Source: Arthrobacter sp. YD4 (GTDB lineage Bacteria > Actinomycetota > Actinomycetes > Actinomycetales > Micrococcaceae). Taken from it: a stretch of 64,000 nt of DNA. Below are positions 1-7,130 of the stretch, piece after piece. The notes beneath the pieces are model-generated. The model did no database searches and was not told the origin of the DNA. It saw only the letters and a program-made list of their open reading frames with translations. Position 1 is the first letter of the stretch, and each line of letters starts with the position of its first letter. The position numbers and the translations under genes were made by a program. The stretch spans positions 248,001 to 312,000 of the forward strand of contig NZ_JAUHHD010000003.1 in the NCBI RefSeq assembly GCF_030410515.1. Reading direction: 5' to 3'.

Positions 1-1
1 G

Positions 2-205
2 CAGCTGGGCATCCCGGTGCCGGTGTTCTCCTCCTCGCTGGCCTACTACGACGGCCTGCGCCGCAAGCGCCTGCCGGCCGCCGTGATCCAGGGCCAGCGC
101 GACCTGTTCGGCGCCCACACCTACGGCCGCGTCGACGCCGAGGGCACGTTCCACACCCTGTGGGGCGAGGACAAGTCCGAGGTTGAGGCCGTCGACACCC
201 ACTAG
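2..205 (+). CDS. gnd: 6-phosphogluconate dehydrogenase, decarboxylating (C-terminal fragment)
   Basis: This enzyme oxidises 6-phosphogluconate to ribulose 5-phosphate with release of CO2 in the cytosolic oxidative pentose phosphate pathway. Only the last 67 residues are present because the window edge cuts the gene; the frame is open from base 2. The fragment carries the family's C-terminal block, [11 protein letters not shown] followed by [14 protein letters not shown]. In the known family the arginine and histidine of this tail reach into the active site of the partner subunit. The acidic end ([14 protein letters not shown]) is variable in the family. A strong hairpin follows the stop codon. 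The family call is firm; the cofactor preference cannot be read from this piece. Confidence 0.93.
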   Translation, partial: QLGIPVPVFSSSLAYYDGLRRKRLPAAVIQGQRDLFGAHTYGRVDAEGTFHTLWGEDKSEVEAVDTH

Positions 206-210
206 CGCTT

Positions 211-262
211 AAACGGCTGCGGCCGCCGTCCCGGACTTCCGGGGCGGCGGCCGCAGTGGTTT
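211..262. terminator. Bidirectional terminator between gnd and cysE
   Basis: An 11-bp perfect GC-rich stem (217-227 pairing with 246-256) is extended by flanking AAAC and GTTT, so either strand ends in a short T run. It lies between two convergent genes. Confidence 0.8.
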
Positions 263-266
263 AACC

Positions 267-851
267 CTAGATGCGGTATTCGATCAGGTACTCGGCCGGG
301 TCGACGGCCTTCTTGGTCTCGCGCTGGGCGTCGCGGTGCCGCCAGGTGGCGGGCACGCCGGTCAGGATCGATTCGGCCGGGGCGTCCTTGACCACGACGG
401 CGTTCGCGCCGATGGCGCTGTCCCGGCCGATGGTGATAGGGCCCAGGACCTTGGCGCCGGCGCCGATCACGACGCGGTCCTCGATGGTGGGGTGCCGCTT
501 GATCTTCGCCAGCGAGCGACCACCGAGGGTGACGCCGTGGTAGATCATCACGTCTTCGCCGATTTCCGCCGTCTCGCCAATCACCACGCCCATGCCGTGG
601 TCAATGAAGAACCGCCGGCCGATCGTGGCGCCCGGATGGATCTCGATGCCGGTCATGAACCGGGCCAGCTGGGAGATCAGCCGGGCCGGGAACCGCAGCG
701 ACGGGTTCTGCCACAAGCGGTGGGTGAGCCGGTGGGCCCAGATCGCGTGCAGCCCCGAGTAGGCGAAGAAGTTTTCGAAAGAGCCCCGCGCCGCCGGGTC
801 GTGGGACCGGGCGGTGTCGAGGTCTTCCTTGAGTCGTGCGAAAAAGCCCAC
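267..851 (-). CDS. cysE: Serine O-acetyltransferase
   Basis: CysE transfers acetyl from acetyl-CoA to L-serine, the first step of cysteine synthesis in the cytosol. The 194-residue protein is the short EpsC-like form: a helical N-terminus (residues 1-65) followed by a left-handed beta-helix of hexapeptide repeats. The catalytic block [17 protein letters not shown] starts near residue 82 and includes D84 and H85, and IYHGVTLGG contributes H105. The protein ends in isoleucine, the residue that in known CysE proteins inserts into the CysK active site to form the cysteine synthase complex. The gene begins 33 bp after the cysK stop on the same strand, so the two are probably one transcript. Confidence 0.95.
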   Translation of the reverse strand: MGFFARLKEDLDTARSHDPAARGSFENFFAYSGLHAIWAHRLTHRLWQNPSLRFPARLISQLARFMTGIEIHPGATIGRRFFIDHGMGVVIGETAEIGEDVMIYHGVTLGGRSLAKIKRHPTIEDRVVIGAGAKVLGPITIGRDSAIGANAVVVKDAPAESILTGVPATWRHRDAQRETKKAVDPAEYLIEYRI

Positions 852-884
852 AAAATTCTTTCTGAGAATGCGGCCGCGTTAGGG

Positions 885-1820
885 TCAGCCGCGGATGTCG
901 TCGTACAGCACGGTGGAGATGTAGCGCTCCCCGAAATCGCAGACCACGGCAACGATCAGCTTACCGGCGTTCTCCGGCCGCTTGGCCAGTTCCAGCGCGG
1001 CCCAGACGATCGCACCGGAGGAGATGCCGCCGAGGATGCCTTCCTTGCCGCCGAGGTCCCGGGCCACCCGGACGGAGTCCTCGAGGGAGGCGTCGATGAC
1101 CTCGTCATAGATGGTGGTGTCGAGGATCTCGGGGACGAAGTTCGCGCCCAGGCCCTGGATCTTGTGCGGGCCGGGGGCGCCGCCGTTGAGGATGGGGGAG
1201 TCCTTGGGTTCGACGGCGACGATCTGCACGCCGGGCTTGCGCTCCTTGAGGACCTGGCCGACGCCGGTGACGGTTCCGCCGGTGCCGACGCCGGCGACGA
1301 AGATGTCCACCTTGCCGTCGGTGTCCTCCCAGACCTCCTCGGCCGTGGTGCGGCGGTGGACGGCGGGGTTGGCCTCGTTGGCGAACTGCTGGGCCCAGAT
1401 GGAGTTCTCGGTGTTGGCGACGATCTCCTGCGCCTTTTCGACGGCGCCGCGCATGCCCTCCGAACCCGGCGTCAGGACGATCTCGGCACCGTAGGCGCGC
1501 AGCATGACGCGGCGCTCGGTGGACATGGTCTCCGGCATGGTGAGGATGACCTTGTAACCGCGGGCCGCGCCGACCATGGCCAGGGCGATGCCGGTGTTGC
1601 CGGAGGTGCCCTCGACGATCGTGCCGCCGGGCTTGAGGGCGCCGGACTTCTCCGCGGCGTCGATGATGGCGACGCCGATCCGGTCCTTGACGCTGTTGGC
1701 CGGGTTGTAGAACTCCAGCTTCACGGCCACGGTTGCGTCCAGGCCCTCGGACAGCCGGTTCAGGCGGACCAGCGGGGTGCCGCCGACAAGCTGGGTTACG
1801 TCGTCATAGATTCGTGCCAT
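885..1820 (-). CDS. cysK: Cysteine synthase A (O-acetylserine sulfhydrylase)
   Basis: CysK is a PLP enzyme that replaces the acetyl group of O-acetylserine with sulfide to give cysteine. The 311-residue length is typical of the family. The PLP lysine is K45 in [11 protein letters not shown], the substrate loop is EGTSGNTG near residues 70-77, the phosphate loop is [10 protein letters not shown] near residue 176, and GISSGA follows near residue 265. It is the first gene of a cysK-cysE pair. A TAGAAT -10-like hexamer lies about 30 bp upstream on the minus strand (near 1849-1854). No regulator or sulfate-assimilation gene is adjacent. A cystathionine beta-synthase is excluded by length and by the lack of CBS domains. 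Confidence 0.96.
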   Translation of the reverse strand: MARIYDDVTQLVGGTPLVRLNRLSEGLDATVAVKLEFYNPANSVKDRIGVAIIDAAEKSGALKPGGTIVEGTSGNTGIALAMVGAARGYKVILTMPETMSTERRVMLRAYGAEIVLTPGSEGMRGAVEKAQEIVANTENSIWAQQFANEANPAVHRRTTAEEVWEDTDGKVDIFVAGVGTGGTVTGVGQVLKERKPGVQIVAVEPKDSPILNGGAPGPHKIQGLGANFVPEILDTTIYDEVIDASLEDSVRVARDLGGKEGILGGISSGAIVWAALELAKRPENAGKLIVAVVCDFGERYISTVLYDDIRG

Positions 1821-1887
1821 GGGGAAATGTGCCTATCTGTGAGGAGGGAATTCTAGGGTCAGCTTATTGAGGGCGCGAGAAGCCCGG

Positions 1888-2469
1888 CTAAGCATTAAGC
1901 CATGCGGAGTAATATTTCCTTGCCTTCGCCAGCTTCGGGTTGATAATCACCTGGCAGTAGCCCTGGTCCGGGTTCTTCGCGAAGTAATCCTGGTGGAAAT
2001 CCTCCGCCACGTGGAAGACCGGCAGCCGGCTGACCTCGGTGACGATCGGGTTGGCCCACAGCTCCTGATTCCGCTCGATCGCCTCCTCGAACAAGATCTT
2101 CTCCTCCGTGGTCTCGTAGAACATGGACGAGCGGTACTGCGTGCCGACGTCGTAGCCCTGCCGGTTCAGCGTGGTGGGATCGTGCAGGGCGAAGAACATG
2201 TCCAGGATGACCTCCGCCGGGATGACGGATTCGTCGAAGCTGACCGCCACCACTTCCGCGTGGCCGGTGGTCCCGGAGCAGACCGAGTAGTAGTCGGGGT
2301 TGCGGTCGTGACCGCCGGTGTAGCCCGAGACCACCGAGGTCACGCCCCGGGTCTTCTGGTACACGGCGTCCAGGCACCAGAAGCAGCCGCCACCCAACAC
2401 AAAGGTCCGTTCACTGCTGCCGTTCACGACGTCGGTGTCCACGCGTTCTCCTGTCTTGGTTTCCTGCAT
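1888..2469 (-). CDS. msrA: Peptide methionine sulfoxide reductase MsrA
   Basis: MsrA reduces the S-epimer of methionine sulfoxide, free or in proteins, and repairs oxidative damage. The 193-residue protein has the catalytic motif GGGCFWC with nucleophile C29, followed by the family block GVTSVVSGYTGG and the EVVAVSFDE strand. The start is supported by AAAGGA 6 nt upstream on the minus strand. Residues 1-20 are a polar lead-in not needed for the fold. The resolving-cysteine arrangement is unclear, because apart from the CFWC pair the only other cysteines are in VCSGTTGHAE and YCQVIINPK. The gene diverges from the Nif3-like gene and shares a short promoter region containing a 9-bp inverted repeat. 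Confidence 0.96.
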   Translation of the reverse strand: MQETKTGERVDTDVVNGSSERTFVLGGGCFWCLDAVYQKTRGVTSVVSGYTGGHDRNPDYYSVCSGTTGHAEVVAVSFDESVIPAEVILDMFFALHDPTTLNRQGYDVGTQYRSSMFYETTEEKILFEEAIERNQELWANPIVTEVSRLPVFHVAEDFHQDYFAKNPDQGYCQVIINPKLAKARKYYSAWLNA

Positions 2470-2529
2470 GCTGTTCCTTTCGGCCCGTGCGGGATCGTCC
2501 GTACGGGATCCTCCTTGTTCAATGGATGA

Positions 2530-2566
2530 ACCGTCCGGATCATTCCCGCAGGGCGTCCCGGACGGT
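2530..2566. promoter_or_regulatory. Inverted repeat upstream of the Nif3-like gene, between divergent promoters
   Basis: ACCGTCCGG (2530-2538) and CCGGACGGT (2558-2566) form a perfect 9-bp inverted repeat with a 19-nt spacer. The right arm ends four bases before the TAGGGT -10 hexamer (2570-2575). Its position fits an operator or a leader hairpin; no binding protein is identified. Confidence 0.4.
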
Positions 2567-2587
2567 CAATAGGGTAAGAATGTGGGT

Positions 2588-3571
2588 ATGGAACCAGAGG
2601 ATACGGACGCTTCAGCCCCGCCCGCCGGCCCCGCCCCGGACGATGCCGCTCCCACGGGAAGCACCGGGAACACCCCTGACACAGCAGGAACCGCCGAGGC
2701 GGCGGGCGCCGATGAGACCGACGACGCCGGGGACACCGGCGCCACCCTCGGCGCCGTCCAGGTGGCCGTCGAGGAACTCTGGCCCGAATCCCTGGCCGAA
2801 GGCTGGGACGAGGTGGGCCTGGTGGCCGGACACCCGTCCGCGCCGGTCACCCGCGTGCTCTTCGCCGTCGACCCCACCCTCGAAGTGATCGAGGAGGCCG
2901 TGGAGTGGGGAGCGGAACTCCTCATCACCCACCACCCCCTGCTGCTCAAGGGCGTGACCTCCGTGGCGGCCAACACACCCAAGGGCCGGGCGGTGCACCG
3001 CCTGATCGAAACCGGTACCGCGCTGCTGACCGTGCACACCAACGGCGACTCCGCTGTGGGCGGTGTCTCCGACGTGCTGGCTGACGCGCTCGGCCTGCAA
3101 GACGTCCGGCCCCTGACCCAGGCGGCGAACGGGCTCCCGGAGGAAGGCATCGGCCGGGTCGGCGACCTCGCCGACGTCGAGACCCTGGGTGACTTCGCCG
3201 CCCGCGTCTTCGGCATCCTGCCCGCCGTCGCCGGCGGTGTCCGCGTCTCCGGCGACCGCGACGGCCTGGTGCGCCGGGTGGCGGTTTGCGGTGGGGCCGG
3301 CGACTCGCTCTTCGATCAGGTGCGGGCCAGCAACGCCGACGTCTATGTCACCGCCGACCTGCGCCACCACCCTGCCTCCGAGGCCCGCGAGGCCGCGCTT
3401 AACGACCGCCCCTACCTGATCGACGTCTCGCACTTCGCCAGCGAATGGCTCTGGCTGCCGGCGGCGGCCGAGGCGCTGGGTAACGTCCTGGCGGACCAGG
3501 GCCACGACGTCGAGATCCGGGTCAGCACCACCAACAGCGACCCGTGGGACTTCATCCTCACTCCCGGCTGA
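2588..3571 (+). CDS. Nif3-like dinuclear metal center hexameric protein (YqfO/YbgI family)
   Basis: This is a member of the Nif3 family, toroidal hexamers with a two-metal site, often annotated as GTP cyclohydrolase 1 type 2 on thin evidence. The 327-residue protein starts with about 55 disordered Ala/Pro/Asp/Thr residues that look lineage-specific. The Nif3 fold follows, with metal ligands in ITHHPLLLKG (H115, H116), the AYxxHTxxD-like strand TVHTNGDSAVGGVSD and a C-terminal histidine in IDVSHFASEWLWL. A -10 hexamer TAGGGT at 2570-2575 sits 6 nt before GTG 2582, so transcription probably starts at 2582. GTG 2582 as a leaderless start (two extra residues) or ATG 2588 are both possible. The biochemical function is unknown. 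Confidence 0.85.
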   Translation: MEPEDTDASAPPAGPAPDDAAPTGSTGNTPDTAGTAEAAGADETDDAGDTGATLGAVQVAVEELWPESLAEGWDEVGLVAGHPSAPVTRVLFAVDPTLEVIEEAVEWGAELLITHHPLLLKGVTSVAANTPKGRAVHRLIETGTALLTVHTNGDSAVGGVSDVLADALGLQDVRPLTQAANGLPEEGIGRVGDLADVETLGDFAARVFGILPAVAGGVRVSGDRDGLVRRVAVCGGAGDSLFDQVRASNADVYVTADLRHHPASEAREAALNDRPYLIDVSHFASEWLWLPAAAEALGNVLADQGHDVEIRVSTTNSDPWDFILTPG

Positions 3572-3704
3572 GTCCGGCTGAGGTCTGCGTTGGGCCCGGC
3601 GTGCGGGGAGCCCCGGGTGAGCGCAGGGCATGCCACGCGCTAGAGTCGAGGGAGCGCCGTTCAGGTGCCCGGCACGGCCGGACGACAGACATTCGGAGGA
3701 AACA

Positions 3705-4442
3705 GTGGCCAAGGCAGCCCCGGCGGAACAGATGAAGTTACTCGAGCTGCAGGCGCTCGACGCGAAACTGAAGTCACTCTCCAACCGCCGCCGCAGCCTC
3801 GAAGGCGACTCCCGCATCACCGACCTGGAGGCCGCCCTGGGCGTGGCCAACGGTGAACTCGGCGCGGCGAAGGTGGCCGTCGCCGACGCGGAACTGGAGC
3901 TCAAGCGCGCCGAGGCAGACGTCGAGCAGGTGGCCTCCCGGATCACCCGCGACGAGGCCCGGCTGAACAGCGGGACCGGCCTGTCCAAGGACCTAGTGGC
4001 GCTGCAGAAGGACATCGCGTCCCTGAACAAGCGCCGCTCGGACCTGGAGGACGTGGAGCTCGAAGTCCTGGAGAGGCTGGATGCGCTGCGCCTGCGCCAG
4101 GCGGAGCAGCAGCAGATTGTCGACGACATCCAGGGCTCGTTCGCCGGCATCCGCGCCGAGATCGACGAGAAGCTCGCCGAGGTTGCCGCGGAACACACCG
4201 TGGTCCGCGGGCAGCGGGCAGAGTTCGCGGCAGGCCTGGACGAGGGCATGCTGGCGATCTACGAAAAGACTTTGGCCAAACGCGGCGTCGGCGCCGCTCG
4301 GCTGTTCCACGGCACCTCGGAGGGCTCCGGCATGCAGCTGAGCCCCGGCGACCTGGCCGAGATCAAGGCCGCCGCGGAGGACGACATCGTCTTCTGCCCT
4401 GACTCCGGCTGCATCCTGGTCCGCTCCGCCGAATGGGCCTGA
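3705..4442 (+). CDS. Coiled-coil protein with a degenerate C4 zinc-ribbon domain
   Basis: The family pairs a long antiparallel coiled coil with a C-terminal zinc ribbon and is often suggested to bind nucleic acid. The 245-residue protein starts at a GTG preceded by GGAGGAAAC, giving MAKAAPAEQMKLLELQALD. Residues 8-185 are heptad-rich helix. The C-terminal block GMQLSPGDLAEIK and ILVRS matches the family. However, the usual first CxxC knuckle reads SEGS and the second reads CPDSGC, so at most two of the four usual cysteines remain. It follows the Nif3-like gene, a pairing seen widely in Actinobacteria. A TAGAGT -10-like element (about 3642) suggests its own promoter. Function is not established. 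Confidence 0.82.
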   Translation: MAKAAPAEQMKLLELQALDAKLKSLSNRRRSLEGDSRITDLEAALGVANGELGAAKVAVADAELELKRAEADVEQVASRITRDEARLNSGTGLSKDLVALQKDIASLNKRRSDLEDVELEVLERLDALRLRQAEQQQIVDDIQGSFAGIRAEIDEKLAEVAAEHTVVRGQRAEFAAGLDEGMLAIYEKTLAKRGVGAARLFHGTSEGSGMQLSPGDLAEIKAAAEDDIVFCPDSGCILVRSAEWA

Positions 4443-4449
4443 CCGAGGC

Positions 4450-5214
4450 CTAGCCCGGCAGGATCAGGTTCAGCGTGTGCGGCTTCCGGGCCGTACCGGG
4501 GACCAGTTCCGCCGTCCACCTCTCGGCCGCCGCCTTCTGCAGCTGCGCCGGGGTCTGCGGGGCCTTGCCGCGCCGGGTCAGCAGGTGCCGGGCCAGCTCG
4601 CCGCGTGTGTGCTTGGCGAAGTGGCTGACCACCTTGCGCACCCCGTTGACCTCGGTTAAGACGTTCACGGCGACGGTACGCTCCGGCGGCGGGGCCCAGG
4701 CGGCCGCGTAGGTGTTGGAGCGGCAGTCCACCAGAAGCTCGCCGTCGGTCTCCCCGGCCAAAGCTGCGGTGATCTGCGGTTTCCAGAAGGATGCCAGGCG
4801 TCCGATCCCGGGGAGCGCCGTGCCCATCGAGAGCCGGTAGGCCGGCACCCTGTCGCCGAACCGGATGGCGCCCCAAAGCGCGGAGACCACCAGAACGGAC
4901 GCGTCGGCCTTCTTCCGCTGCGCCGGGGTCAGCGAAGAGTAGCCCAACGCGTCGTAGAGCACCCCGGAGTAGACCTGGTGTGCGGGCGCGGCGGGCTCCG
5001 CGTGCAGCCTGGTGTTGCGTTCGACGTCGGCGCTCAGCGAGGCGCCCACACCCAGCAGCGACAGGGCGTCCTCGTGCGCGCTGACCGTGCCGAGGGCCTC
5101 CAGTACCTGCGCCCGCCCGTCGTTCAGGGCGGGAAAACTCAGCGACGAGGGGTCGACGGCGTCGCCGCGGCTGGCGGGGGTCTTGCCCTCGGAGGGCGGG
5201 AGCAGAATCAGCAC
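4450..5214 (-). CDS. yaaA: Peroxide stress protein YaaA (DUF328/UPF0246)
   Basis: YaaA-family proteins limit free iron and DNA damage during peroxide stress in E. coli; the biochemical activity is DNA binding without a defined reaction. The 254-residue protein opens with MLILLPPSEGK, the family signature, and carries DALGYSSL, SALWGAIRFGDRVPAYRLSM and KVVSHFAKHTRGELARHLL. The start is GTG 5214. A TAGGAT hexamer lies exactly 6 nt upstream on the minus strand, so the mRNA is probably leaderless. It converges on the zinc-ribbon gene with a gap of only seven bases. The full family length is present and nothing appears broken. Confidence 0.92.
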   Translation of the reverse strand: MLILLPPSEGKTPASRGDAVDPSSLSFPALNDGRAQVLEALGTVSAHEDALSLLGVGASLSADVERNTRLHAEPAAPAHQVYSGVLYDALGYSSLTPAQRKKADASVLVVSALWGAIRFGDRVPAYRLSMGTALPGIGRLASFWKPQITAALAGETDGELLVDCRSNTYAAAWAPPPERTVAVNVLTEVNGVRKVVSHFAKHTRGELARHLLTRRGKAPQTPAQLQKAAAERWTAELVPGTARKPHTLNLILPG

Positions 5215-5294
5215 CGTACGATCCTACCGGCGCGGCTCCGGCACCCGCCCCGTCCCCATGGCGGCTGCCGGGCCTCGCGAAGGTGGTGGCGCGC

Positions 5295-6125
5295 CTAGCT
5301 GGGCGGGGGAGGGGCCGGCGGCGTAGCTGCCGTTCGGGCGGCGGCCGCCGCGGCCTGGTTCTCCCGGGCGAGGAAGGCCGAGAGCTCTCCGATGGTGCTC
5401 ATGAGGGGTGCCGGGAAGACGACCGTGGAGTTCTTGTCCACCGCGATCTCCACCAGAGACTGCAGGTTCCGCAGCTGCAGGGCGAGCGGGTGCTCCATCA
5501 TCATGTCCGAGGCCTCGCCGAGGGCCGCGGCCGCGATCGATTCGCCCTCGGCGGCGATGATCTTGGCCCGCTTCTCCCGCTCCGCTTCGGCCTGCCGGGC
5601 CATGGCCCGCTTCATGCTTTCTGGCAGCTGGATGTCCTTGAGCTCCACCAGGGTCACCTCGACGCCCCATTCCAGGGTCAGGGCGTCCAGGATCTCCCGG
5701 ATATCCCCGTTGATGCGCTCGGTCTCGGAGAGCGTTTGGTCCAGGCTGTGCCGGCCCACCACCTTACGGAGCGTGGTCTGGGCGATCTGGTTGATGGCGG
5801 CGGCGACGTTCTCGATCGCGACGACGGACTTCACGGCGTCGATGACGCGGTAGTAGGCGACAGCGGAGATGTCCACGCTGACGTTGTCCTGGGTGATGAT
5901 CCCCTGGGACTGGATGGGCATGGTCACGATCCGGAGGCTGACCAGCTGCAGCCGGTCGACGACCGGGATGATGAAGCGCAGCCCCGGCATCCGCACGCCG
6001 ATTACCCGGCCCAGGCGGAAGAGGACGCCGTGCTCATACTGACGGACGATCCTGATCGAGGAACGGGCGGCGATCAGCACGAGGACGGCGACGATCAGCC
6101 ATATGACGACGGCGGTGAAGTCCAT
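5295..6125 (-). CDS. Slipin (stomatin/prohibitin-like SPFH membrane protein)
   Basis: Slipins are membrane-anchored scaffold proteins that assemble into oligomers and often partner with NfeD proteases. The 276-residue form starts at ATG 6125 behind AAGGAAG; an upstream ATG at 6164 would add 13 residues but has a poorly placed ribosome site. Residues 4-22 form a hydrophobic hairpin or membrane segment ([18 protein letters not shown]). The SPFH domain spans about residues 25-200 and includes [18 protein letters not shown], followed by a coiled coil rich in [19 protein letters not shown]. The C-terminus is Ala/Pro rich. No nfeD gene is adjacent, so this is an orphan slipin. Confidence 0.9.
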   Translation of the reverse strand: MDFTAVVIWLIVAVLVLIAARSSIRIVRQYEHGVLFRLGRVIGVRMPGLRFIIPVVDRLQLVSLRIVTMPIQSQGIITQDNVSVDISAVAYYRVIDAVKSVVAIENVAAAINQIAQTTLRKVVGRHSLDQTLSETERINGDIREILDALTLEWGVEVTLVELKDIQLPESMKRAMARQAEAEREKRAKIIAAEGESIAAAALGEASDMMMEHPLALQLRNLQSLVEIAVDKNSTVVFPAPLMSTIGELSAFLARENQAAAAAARTAATPPAPPPPS

Positions 6126-6219
6126 CCGGATCGCTTCCTTGGACGGTGGGGTGCCTGTTTCCATTCTCCCACCGGCCGCGGCGGAAGGATCCGGGGCGAA
6201 CGGCCCGCCGGCCAGACCG

Positions 6220-6225
6220 TAGAAT
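6220..6225 (+). promoter_or_regulatory. -10 element of the RNase P RNA promoter
   Basis: TAGAAT lies about 7 nt before the predicted 5' end of the RNase P RNA. A clear -35 box is not visible. Confidence 0.55.
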
Positions 6226-6231
6226 GGTCAG

Positions 6232-6634
6232 CGGATGGGTTGACCAGGCGGCCGCGCGTCACGCAAGTGGCTCGAGGAACGTCCGGGCTCCGCAGGGCAG
6301 GGTGGTGGGTAACGCCCACTCGGGGTAACCCGCAGGCCAGTGCCACAGAGAACAGACCGCCCGGGGCGGCGCCGTGTTTGCACGGTTCCGCGGCCGGGTA
6401 AGGGTGAAACGGTGGTGTAAGAGACCACCAGCTTCCCGGGTGACCGGGAAGGCTAGGTAAACCCCACCCGGAGCAAGGCCAGACAGGACACGTTTGAGGG
6501 CTGCCCGCCCGAGTGTCCGGGTAGGCTGCTGGAGGGCGTCGGCAACGGCGTTCGTAGATGGATGGCCGCTATTCCCGTGCCGGCAACGGCCCGGGACCAC
6601 AGAACCCGGCGTATCGGTCAACCCATCCCACGAC
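6232..6634 (+). ncRNA. rnpB: RNase P RNA (M1 RNA, bacterial type A)
   Basis: This ribozyme matures tRNA 5' ends together with the RnpA protein. The 5' and 3' ends pair as GATGGGTTGACC with GGTCAACCCATC, forming helix P1. Inside lie the conserved blocks GAGGAACGTCCGGGCTC (CR-I), GGGCAGGGTGGTGGGTAACGCC, and the P4-forming partner near the 3' end (CACAGAACCCGGCGTATCGG). ACAGAGAACAGACCGCC and GGTAAGGGTGAAACGGTGG are further family blocks. Length is about 400 nt, as usual for Actinobacteria. The exact ends are inferred from the pairing. A strong terminator follows. Confidence 0.97.
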
Positions 6635-6645
6635 TTAGAGCAGGA

Positions 6646-6691
6646 CAACGGCTGAGGGCCGGCACCATGCGGTGCCGGCCCTCAGCCGTTG
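6646..6691. terminator. Bidirectional terminator after rnpB
   Basis: A perfect 21-bp inverted repeat with a four-base loop (ATGC) lies between the RNase P RNA and the convergent small membrane protein gene. It can serve both strands. Confidence 0.85.
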
Positions 6692-6704
6692 GTGGACGTG
6701 CGGG

Positions 6705-6851
6705 TCAGGCTTTGCGTTTGATCCAGCCCCACACGGCGGTGGCGACCAGGAGGACCAGGCCGATGATGGCCAGCCACAGCAGGCCCTTCACCACGAAGCC
6801 AAGGATCGAGAGGATGAGCCAGATGACAAGAAGTGCAACGATGAGTCCCAT
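6705..6851 (-). CDS. Small hydrophobic membrane protein, 48 residues
   Basis: The protein reads MGLIVALLVIWLILSILGF, then VVKGLLWLAIIGLVLLVATAV and a basic end WGWIKRKA. That gives two hydrophobic segments separated by one lysine, with positive charges at the C-terminus, so a two-helix hairpin in the membrane is likely. Similar tiny hydrophobic proteins are common next to housekeeping genes in high-GC Gram-positives, but no function is known to me. The stop lies 13 bases from the shared terminator with rnpB. It is transcribed toward that terminator and away from gap. Confidence 0.8.
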   Translation of the reverse strand: MGLIVALLVIWLILSILGFVVKGLLWLAIIGLVLLVATAVWGWIKRKA

Positions 6852-6945
6852 GCCGCCATCCTAGGCCAGTGGTGCCGGGAAACCCCGGCAATCCGATGTG
6901 AGTGATTTCACCCTGTACCGGCCGGTAGGGGGAGGGGGTCCGCCC

Positions 6946-7013
6946 TAGAATGGAGCGTGAACGTAGAGGTTCAGCCATCGGGTCTGCGTTCGCAGCCGGT
7001 GGCTTTTTCTTTG
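6946..7013 (+). promoter_or_regulatory. Promoter plus hairpin-T-tract module upstream of gap (attenuator or short RNA)
   Basis: A TAGAAT -10 element (6946-6951) is followed by a 5-bp hairpin (6958-6973) and then a 13-14 bp hairpin (6973-7004) that ends in TTTTTCTTT. Any transcript started here should stop near 7012 unless read-through occurs, 118 nt before the gap start codon. The module is either a terminator-type attenuator in the gap leader or an independent RNA of about 55 nt. Confidence 0.6.
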
Positions 7014-7130
7014 CGGTCACGCGCTCGCCGGGGTGGACCGAATCCCCGCAGCGAGAAGGTTCCGGAGACCCGCCGGCGGCCGACTTCCGCACACGAGGAC
7101 GTATGCGGTGGATTTTAGGAAGGTAGTTCT

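Noticed and set aside
5285-5312. CTAGCTGGGCGGGG as a second copy of the palindromic element at 25743
   Set aside because: Only about 14 bases are similar, and they encode the Pro-rich end of the slipin; the other arm and inner stems are absent.
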